DNA from: JACPHB01 sp964495505
GTDB taxonomy: Bacteria > Patescibacteriota > Minisyncoccia > UBA10092
Assembly: GCA_964495505.1 (NCBI GenBank)
Contig: CAZBVM010000011.1
Location: 1 to 19,308 of the forward strand
Length of the DNA stretch: 19,308 bases
Direction: 5' to 3'
Below are positions 1 through 4,841 of the stretch, one piece after another. How positions within the stretch are numbered: the first letter of the stretch is position 1; each line of letters starts with the position of its first letter. The notes below the pieces were generated by a model that was not told where the DNA came from, made no database searches, and saw nothing but the letters and a program-made list of their open reading frames with translations. The translations under genes and the position numbers were made by a program.

Positions 1-2
1 TA

Positions 3-911
3 ATGGCGCGGATTGCTTGGAATAAAGGTATCACAAAATACTCCCCGAAACCTTGTTTGTGTGGCTGTGGGGAGTGCGTTTCAGTACATAAATACTCCAA
101 GAAAAGTGGAGAAGGCTTTAGTTATTCGGTAAACAAATTCATTAAAGGGCACGAGAAAAGAGGCATCAACGGTTTTAATTCGGAAATGTACTCTCCTCGT
201 TTATGTCTTTGCGATTGCGGACAACACACTAAAAAATTTAAGGGGAAATATAACTATTTTATAAAAGGACACGAAAATATTGGACGAGCGCCTTGGAACA
301 AGGGCGGAACTTTTTCTGAAGCGGTAAGGCATAAAATGAGCTTGGCTCGATTGGGCAAAGAGCCAGCGAATAAGATAAGTATCGATCTCAAGAAAATACA
401 TGAATTTTATGTCGTAGACGGCAAGGCCGCTTCTGCGGTGGCTAACGATTTAGGAGTAAATGAATATGTTGTAAAATCTCGCATAAAGAAATACGGATGG
501 AGCCGTTCAACCAAAGAGGCATGTTCATCTCCGGAATTTAGACAAACAATGAGAGAAATAAGAGTCAAGGCGTTGACGACTAAAGAAAAAATCGCAAGCC
601 CGAATAAACTGGAAAAATTAATTTACGAGGTTATCGATAGGTCCGGAATAGCGCATCAAAAACAAGCGCCTCTTTTTAATAAATTTGTAGTGGATATTTT
701 ATTTCCTCAGCGATTTTTAGTTGTAGAAATATTTGGTCGCTATTGGCATGAATTGCCCGAAATAAAGAAAAAAGATCATTCTAAAAGGAGATATTTAAAA
801 AAGTGCGGATATAGAGTCGAGGAATTATGGGATTACGAGATTAGATCGTTCGGCGCTGAATCTGTTATGGAAAAAATTTTTAAAAAATACAATTTATTAA
901 ACTATGGCTAG
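3..911 (+). CDS. Vsr/DUF559 (EDxHD-like) endonuclease with homing-endonuclease modules
   Basis: A 302-residue modular protein that probably cleaves DNA as a free-standing homing-type endonuclease. Two Cys-rich repeats (about residues 16-52 and 66-92) each carry a CxCxC motif followed by FIKGH, a pattern I associate with zinc-binding modules of phage endonucleases. Residues 102-121 (FSEAVRHKMSLARLGK) resemble a NUMOD3 DNA-binding motif, and residues 130-166 look like a helix-turn-helix. The C-terminus (200-280) has a Vsr/DUF559 layout: E204, D231 in VVDILFP, E242 and H249 in VEIFGRYWH, and D258, then a CGYRVEELWDYEI strand. The stop overlaps the parA start by 8 bases, so the two may be translationally coupled. 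The upstream ribosome-binding region lies outside the window, so the ATG at base 3 is likely but not proven. Family membership is inferred from motifs; homing activity is not shown. Confidence 0.72.
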   Translation: MARIAWNKGITKYSPKPCLCGCGECVSVHKYSKKSGEGFSYSVNKFIKGHEKRGINGFNSEMYSPRLCLCDCGQHTKKFKGKYNYFIKGHENIGRAPWNKGGTFSEAVRHKMSLARLGKEPANKISIDLKKIHEFYVVDGKAASAVANDLGVNEYVVKSRIKKYGWSRSTKEACSSPEFRQTMREIRVKALTTKEKIASPNKLEKLIYEVIDRSGIAHQKQAPLFNKFVVDILFPQRFLVVEIFGRYWHELPEIKKKDHSKRRYLKKCGYRVEELWDYEIRSFGAESVMEKIFKKYNLLNYG

Positions 912-1704
912 AATTATTACAATCGTTAATGCCAAAGGAGGCGTGGGAAAGAGTACGACCGCGATTAATCTGGGCGCTTATCTTGCCGCGCTTGGAAAAT
1001 ACGTTTTGCTTGTTGACCTGGACCCGCAGGCCAACGCTACTGTTGGTCTTGGCGTTGATTGGCGCGCACTTGATAAACATCTTTACCATTCGCTTACTAA
1101 TTTTCTTGGACCAGAAGAAATTATAAGAAAAACCGGTCTTTTTGGTTATGATCTTCTGCCGGCGGCGCCCGCTTTGGCGGGCGCCGCGGTAGAACTGGTA
1201 AATTTAGAACGCCGCGAATGGCGGCTTTATGATTTGCTTAGAAAAATAAGAACTAATTACGACTACATTATAATTGATTCGCCGCCATCTTTGGGTCTTT
1301 TAACTTTAAACGGACTGGTGGCGGCGGAAGAAATAATCATTCCGGTTCAGTGTGAATACTACGCGCTTGAAGGTCTTGGTCAGCTTCTTGAAACAATTGA
1401 ATTAATACGTAATAATTTAGGACGGGATTTAAAAATAAAAGGAGCGCTTCTCACCATGTATGATCGGCGGCAAAAATTAAGCCGGGATGTGGCCAAAGAA
1501 GTCCGCCGAAATTTTCCGGGGCTTGTTTTTTCTGCGGTGATACCCCGCTCGGTGGCTTTAGCCGAAGCGCCGAGTTTTGGCAAAACCATTTTGCAGCACG
1601 CGCCATATTCGCTCGGTGGCCACGCTTATCGCGAACTGGCGCAAGAAATTATAAATTTAGATAAACAAATTAGTAATGTATCTAGCGACAAAATTAAATT
1701 TTAA
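904..1704 (+). CDS. parA: ParA family chromosome-partitioning ATPase
   Basis: A ParA/Soj ATPase of 266 residues, the usual length, which works with ParB to segregate the chromosome origin region. The deviant Walker A motif KGGVGKST is at residues 12-19. The Walker A' region LLVDLDPQAN follows near residue 40, and the Walker B-like IIIDSPPSLG is near residue 125. The partner gene parB follows in the same direction. Between them lies a palindromic element whose left arm covers the last parA codons, and the final Lys-Phe-stop lies in the part shared with another copy of that element. A perfect 11-bp hairpin (1162-1187) sits in the LPAAPALAGAAVEL segment without changing the family length there. 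Confidence 0.95.
   Translation: MARIITIVNAKGGVGKSTTAINLGAYLAALGKYVLLVDLDPQANATVGLGVDWRALDKHLYHSLTNFLGPEEIIRKTGLFGYDLLPAAPALAGAAVELVNLERREWRLYDLLRKIRTNYDYIIIDSPPSLGLLTLNGLVAAEEIIIPVQCEYYALEGLGQLLETIELIRNNLGRDLKIKGALLTMYDRRQKLSRDVAKEVRRNFPGLVFSAVIPRSVALAEAPSFGKTILQHAPYSLGGHAYRELAQEIINLDKQISNVSSDKIKF
1162..1187. repeat. Perfect GC hairpin inside parA
   Basis: GCGGCGCCCGC (1162-1172) and its exact reverse complement (1177-1187) flank the loop TTTG. The stem is all G/C. It lies in a segment of ParA that aligns with the family without extra residues, so it was made by codon choice or local sequence conversion and not by insertion. Confidence 0.85.
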
Positions 1705-1780
1705 AATTGTAGGTGGGGGCGAGCCGCCCCGCGAAGCGGGGTGGGGCTAAGCAATTTTTAAATTTAATTTTGTCGCTAGA
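1681..1780 (+). repeat. Palindromic element, copy 1 (parA/parB)
   Basis: Two 29-base arms (1681-1709 and 1752-1780) are reverse complements with one mismatch. They flank a 42-base GC-rich core that begins TAGGTGGGGGCGAGCCGC, contains the hairpin CCCCGC-GAA-GCGGGG, and ends TGGGGCTAAG. The left arm covers the last seven parA codons and the stop; the right arm ends 6 bases before the parB start. Copies of the core are at 9977-10022 and 18309-18352. The inner arm (AAATTTTAAAATTG) is shared by the family; the outer arm (TCTAGCGACAAAATT) is unique to this locus. As RNA it would form a very long hairpin with U-rich sequence after the GC core, so it may terminate or attenuate transcription between parA and parB. 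Confidence 0.9.
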
Positions 1781-1786
1781 AAAAAT

Positions 1787-2689
1787 ATGGCAAAATTATC
1801 GGGTTTAGGAAGAGGACTTGAATCATTAATACCGAGGGTGAATAAAAAACCGGAAGCGGCGATTTTTGGTGATGCTCCAAAAACTAAAGAAAGTATTTTT
1901 TTAGTTGAAACCGACCAAATAAAAGAAAATCCCTATCAGCCACGTCGCGATTTTAATGAAGAGGAACTAAGGTCTTTAGCCAATTCCGTAAGAGAACACG
2001 GAATTTTACAGCCCCTAATTGTTACCAAATCCGAAGAAGAAACAGCTTCGGGCATTAAAGTTTCTTACGAACTTGTAGCCGGCGAGCGCCGGCTTAAAGC
2101 TGCTAAAATAGCCGGACTTAATTTTGTTCCGGCTGTAATTAGGCCAAAAATCGAGGAAAAACAAAAACTGGAACTGGCTTTAATTGAAAATATCCAAAGG
2201 GCTGATTTAAATCCACTTGAAAAAGCCAGGGGCTACGAAAAATTGGTCAAAGAATTCGGGTTAACCCAAAAAGAAGTGGCCGAAAAGGTGGGGCAGTCGC
2301 GGGAAGGAGTGGCTAACGCGCTGCGGCTTTTAAATTTGCCGGTTGAAATCCAGAAAGCGATTGAATCCGGAAAAATTTCCGAAGGCCACGGCCGGACGAT
2401 TTTGGCTTTAAGCGGCGATAATCAAAAAATTGCCCTAATGAATGAAATAATTTTAAAAAATCTTTCGGTGAGAGCCGCCGAAAGTTTAGGAAGGCAGGTT
2501 AAAGGAGTTTCTAAAAGAGTAAGAGAAAATTCTCTTGATGCGGAATCAAAGGAACTAGAATCGCGGCTTGAAGAATTTTTTGGAACAAGGGTAAAACTCG
2601 CCAAAACCGGCAACCGCGGCCGCATTTTAATTGAATTTTATTCTCCAGAGGAACTAACCGCTATTTTAGATAAAATTTTAAAAAGTTGA
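1787..2689 (+). CDS. parB: ParB/Spo0J family partition protein
   Basis: A 300-residue ParB, typical in length, which binds parS and spreads as a CTP-dependent clamp. The N-terminus GLGRGLESLIP is characteristic. The ParB/Srx CTPase domain includes NPYQPRRDF and AGERRLKAA (GERR motif), followed by ENIQRADLNPLE. A helix-turn-helix lies in GLTQKEVAEKVGQSREGVANALRLL, and a C-terminal dimerisation domain follows. No clear Shine-Dalgarno precedes the ATG; the right arm of the palindromic element ends just before it. The TGA stop overlaps the -35 box of the next promoter. I did not find a convincing parS site in the window. Confidence 0.95.
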   Translation: MAKLSGLGRGLESLIPRVNKKPEAAIFGDAPKTKESIFLVETDQIKENPYQPRRDFNEEELRSLANSVREHGILQPLIVTKSEEETASGIKVSYELVAGERRLKAAKIAGLNFVPAVIRPKIEEKQKLELALIENIQRADLNPLEKARGYEKLVKEFGLTQKEVAEKVGQSREGVANALRLLNLPVEIQKAIESGKISEGHGRTILALSGDNQKIALMNEIILKNLSVRAAESLGRQVKGVSKRVRENSLDAESKELESRLEEFFGTRVKLAKTGNRGRILIEFYSPEELTAILDKILKS

Positions 2690-2714
2690 CAGATAATAGT
2701 ATCTGTGATATACT
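2686..2714 (+). promoter_or_regulatory. Strong sigma70-type promoter of the DGR target gene
   Basis: TTGACA (2686-2691), a 17-base spacer and TATACT (2709-2714), with a TG at 2706-2707 that makes it an extended -10. The -35 box overlaps the parB stop codon. The spacer starts with the small inverted repeat AGATA-ATAG-TATCT (2691-2704), a possible operator. The predicted start is near 2721. Confidence 0.85.
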
Positions 2715-2720
2715 CTGATC

Positions 2721-2814
2721 AAGATTTAAGCTCTTTAACCGGCCCGCTTAATTCCCGCATGGTGCGGGATAAGGCGACGCCAAAATCCGCCTGACGGCGG
2801 AAGGGAGGACTATC
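2721..2814 (+). promoter_or_regulatory. Structured 5' leader of the DGR target gene
   Basis: A leader of about 94 bases with two perfect hairpins. The first is TCCCGCA-TGG-TGCGGGA (2753-2769). The second is TCCGCC-TGAC-GGCGGA (2786-2801), whose last base overlaps the Shine-Dalgarno AAGGGAGGA (2801-2809). This is the strongest ribosome-binding site in the window, 5 bases before the ATG at 2815. The adjacent stem could gate or protect ribosome entry; that role is inferred. Confidence 0.65.
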
Positions 2815-3543
2815 ATGGGTACCCTCAAGCAGGCCTCTAAGATTCTCTCGCTGTTCGAGGAAACGCCGACGGAACAGGTGCAGGCGATTCTCGAGTCCGG
2901 ACTTCTCACCGACCTTCGCGATGGTAACATCATCGAGGTGAAGCGGGACTACTTCCGGAAGCTACTCGGTCTCAAGCCCATCAACCCGCCACTTCTCGAT
3001 CCGGTCGGCGTGATCAAGGTTCCGGCGACCAAGCAGTTCATCGCTCGCGACCACTTCGTGGTTGACACCAGTCGCAAGGCCCGAGTGAAGATCGCGTGGC
3101 TAGGTAGTAACTTCAAGAACCAGTTTCTCGGCAAGATCGAGGCGCCAGCTGCCGAGGCGAAGCTCGACTACGCGCAGCTCACCCGCTCGATGCTTGACGA
3201 CGAGATCCGGAAGGAAATCGGGGCCAGGCGCGAAGAGACCATGCTTGCCGCAATCTGGGCGCTCATGGAGCGCCAGCCAAATGGCGAGTCGGGCGCGCTC
3301 CTTACCAACAGCTACGCGAACATCTTTTATGTTCGCGACGTCAACGGCGCGTTCTGGGCCGTGGGCGTCAACTGGAACTCGTTCAACGATGGCTGGAACG
3401 TTAATGCCAATTCGGTTGAGAACCCGGACGGGTGGAATGATGGCAACCAGGTGTTCTCGAAACTTTCTTCATTCAATTCCTCCGTCTATATACGGAGGCG
3501 TTGTTTTTCTGCCAGCCGCCGAGCATCTTGCCAATCTCTATAA
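2815..3543 (+). CDS. Predicted DGR target protein with variable-type C-terminus
   Basis: A 242-residue protein. Residues 1-60 form a helical N-terminal module; the middle (about 60-150) is a mixed region. Residues 163-215 run from LTNSYANIFYVRDVNG through the Asn-rich stretch to GNQVFS. I recall related Patescibacteria proteins ending in this pattern with varied residues where this copy has Asn, but I cannot check that here. A C-type-lectin-like (FGE-type) fold would be usual for DGR targets and is inferred. There is no signal peptide. The last 22 residues (after 220) read through the hairpin at 3479-3498 and the antisense avd end, so the functional end may be near residue 217. Codons are strikingly GC-rich (GAC, CTC, AAG, GCG) beside AT-rich neighbours. 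It has its own strong promoter and ribosome-binding site. Confidence 0.75.
   Translation: MGTLKQASKILSLFEETPTEQVQAILESGLLTDLRDGNIIEVKRDYFRKLLGLKPINPPLLDPVGVIKVPATKQFIARDHFVVDTSRKARVKIAWLGSNFKNQFLGKIEAPAAEAKLDYAQLTRSMLDDEIRKEIGARREETMLAAIWALMERQPNGESGALLTNSYANIFYVRDVNGAFWAVGVNWNSFNDGWNVNANSVENPDGWNDGNQVFSKLSSFNSSVYIRRRCFSASRRASCQSL
3331..3478 (+). other. DGR variable/template-type region (VR or TR)
   Basis: Codons 173-222 of the target gene. Ten Asn residues between residues 177 and 211 are all AAC or AAT: 177, 186, 188, 191, 195, 197, 199, 203, 208 and 211. In a DGR, adenines of the template repeat direct mutations in the variable repeat, and AAY codons are the classic template codons. Here they are intact, so the region looks like a template repeat or a not-yet-diversified variable repeat. 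No second copy is visible in the window, so which it is cannot be settled from this sequence. Confidence 0.65.
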
Positions 3544-3823
3544 GTACTTGAGATAAAACAATATATTTTTTGTTGTCTAGCGCTTTGATTTCCCAGGCGA
3601 TTTGGAGCATGAACTTTAGTAAATCAAAAACGTCAGAAGCCTTATTAAGATATATTGTCTTCCGCTCTTCAGTTTTGTAACTCGCAGTAAACAGGTTTTC
3701 AATAGTTTGAACAAAAAAAGAATCTATCTTAAGCCCGATACTGAATCTAGAAATTTTATCCAAATGAATCAAATACTCATGCCAGATTTTGTATGCGATA
3801 ATCAGTTTTTGGATAATCGGCAA
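3473..3823 (-). CDS. avd: Avd-like four-helix-bundle DGR accessory protein
   Basis: A 116-residue all-helical protein matching the Avd / 23S-rRNA-intervening-sequence four-helix-bundle family. Visible hallmarks are IIQKLIIAYKIWHEYL at the N-terminus, a central helix with KASDVFDLLKFMLQIAWEIK, and LIEIGKMLGGWQK near the end. Avd pentamers bind the DGR reverse transcriptase and template RNA, so the role here follows from the family and context. The start used is TTG at 3823; no in-frame ATG is present upstream, and a G10 tract (3832-3841) lies just before it, so the start may have been lost or a base miscounted. The gene runs antisense to the 3' end of the target gene (71-base overlap) and diverges from the RT gene. 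Its last codons (ATTGGCAAGATGCTCGGCGGCTGG) are GC-rich, unlike the rest of the gene. Confidence 0.85.
   Translation of the reverse strand: MPIIQKLIIAYKIWHEYLIHLDKISRFSIGLKIDSFFVQTIENLFTASYKTEERKTIYLNKASDVFDLLKFMLQIAWEIKALDNKKYIVLSQVLIEIGKMLGGWQKNNASVYRRRN
3479..3498. repeat. Hairpin directly after the variable region
   Basis: CCTCCGT (3479-3485), loop CTATAT, then ACGGAGG (3492-3498): a perfect 7-bp stem. Known DGRs carry a GC-rich hairpin or cruciform just past the initiation-of-mutagenic-homing end of the variable repeat, and the position here matches. It lies inside both the target ORF and the antisense 3' end of avd. Confidence 0.75.
3789..3817 (+). promoter_or_regulatory. Possible RT promoter inside the avd start
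   Basis: TTGTAT (3789-3794), 17 bases, GATAAT (3812-3817). It would start a transcript near 3824 that carries the G10 tract in its leader. The boxes are imperfect; read-through from the promoter at 2686 is an alternative. Confidence 0.35.
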
Positions 3824-3831
3824 AACCGGTC

Positions 3832-3841
3832 GGGGGGGGGG
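3832..3841. other. G10 homopolymer between avd and RT starts
   Basis: Ten consecutive G on the plus strand in the 34-base gap between the divergent avd (3823) and RT (3858) starts. Such tracts slip in replication and are also miscounted by sequencers. Confidence 0.8.
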
Positions 3842-3857
3842 TCTTAAATGTATTATT

Positions 3858-4841
3858 ATGAAAATTCAATTGCGACATAGTTTTGAAGATATTATTTGTC
3901 TTGAAAATTTACTTGAAGCATGGAAAGAGTTTATTCGAGACAAAAGAAGAAAATCTGACGTTCAAGAATTTTCCCTAAAGCTGATGGATAATATTTTTAT
4001 TCTCCACGAAGATTTGAGTTCTGGTAACTATAAGCATGGCGGATATCATGCTTTTAATATCTCTGATCCTAAACCAAGGAACATCCACAAAGCAAGCGTT
4101 CGCGACCGGCTTTTACATCACGCGATTTATCGCGTACTTTATCCTTTTTTCGATAAGACATTTATTTCCGACTCTTATTCCTGCCGACTTAATAAAGGAA
4201 CTCATAAAGCGCTTAATAGATTCCGTGTGTTTTCTTATATTGTTAGCCGCAATAATACAAAAACCTGCTGGATTTTAAAATGTGATATCAGAAAATTCTT
4301 TGCAAGCGTTGATCATAAAATTCTGTCAGATATTTTAAACTCATATATTCCTGATAAATATATTCTCGGACTTTTACAAGAAATTATAGAAAGTTTTTCT
4401 GTAAAACCAGAAGTTGGTTTGCCGCTTGGAAATCTAACCTCGCAGTTATTTGTAAATATCTACATGAACGAGTTTGACCAATTTATAAAGCGCAAACTAG
4501 AAACAAATCATTATATTAGATATGCGGATGATTTTGTGATTTTATCTCAAGACAAAAAATGGCTTTTGAGCATAATTCCTAAAATTATAGATTTTTTATT
4601 GGTAGAACTTCATCTTCAGCTGCATCCTGATAAAATATCCATACGAACAATCGCTTCCGGAGTGGATTTTTTAGGATGGGTTAGTTTTTCCGATCACCGG
4701 GTGTTGAGAACGACCACAAAAAGGAGAATGGTAAAAAGATTAAAAGAGTCACCAACATTTGCGACAATTAGTTCTTACTTAGGTTTATTGAAACACGGCA
4801 ATACCAGAAAACTTAAAAAACTTATAACTCAAATTTTGTAG
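3858..4841 (+). CDS. DGR-type reverse transcriptase
   Basis: A 327-residue reverse transcriptase with fingers and palm and no maturase or nuclease domain. The first catalytic Asp is D143 in KCDIRKFFAS. The motif at 190-196 reads LGNLTSQ, the [ILV]GxxxSQ form diagnostic of DGR enzymes in place of the QGxxxSP of other RTs. The catalytic YADD is at 222-225 and the primer-grip-like SGVDFLGW at 267-274. The ATG at 3858 is chosen because the protein family, as I recall it, starts near MKIRLRHTF; the frame stays open to 3789. There is no obvious Shine-Dalgarno. It would copy the template RNA with adenine-specific errors and supply cDNA for replacement of the variable repeat. The 3' end overlaps rel convergently by 13 bases. 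Confidence 0.9.
   Translation: MKIQLRHSFEDIICLENLLEAWKEFIRDKRRKSDVQEFSLKLMDNIFILHEDLSSGNYKHGGYHAFNISDPKPRNIHKASVRDRLLHHAIYRVLYPFFDKTFISDSYSCRLNKGTHKALNRFRVFSYIVSRNNTKTCWILKCDIRKFFASVDHKILSDILNSYIPDKYILGLLQEIIESFSVKPEVGLPLGNLTSQLFVNIYMNEFDQFIKRKLETNHYIRYADDFVILSQDKKWLLSIIPKIIDFLLVELHLQLHPDKISIRTIASGVDFLGWVSFSDHRVLRTTTKRRMVKRLKESPTFATISSYLGLLKHGNTRKLKKLITQIL

Noticed and set aside
904..2689. parS site near parAB
   Set aside because: No TGTTTCACGTGAAACA-like 16-mer was seen. The 1681-1780 palindrome has a different sequence and occurs at unrelated genes.
3194..3556. Alternative plus frame through the DGR variable region
   Set aside because: It lacks a ribosome site and the Asn-rich pattern, and it only becomes notable where it reads the avd complement. 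The frame starting at 2815 has a strong ribosome site.
3789..3857. Longer RT start at 3789
   Set aside because: The extra 23 residues overlap the avd start and cross the G10 tract; the conserved RT sequence begins at the ATG at 3858.
3543..3860. Second template copy between the target gene and the RT
   Set aside because: The stretch is the avd gene and a 34-base gap; nothing in it, or elsewhere that I could find by eye, resembles 3331-3478.
3858..4841. Group II intron or retron reading of the RT
   Set aside because: The motif is LGxxxSQ and not QGxxxSP, no maturase domain follows, I see no intron domain V-like structure, and an Avd-like gene is adjacent.
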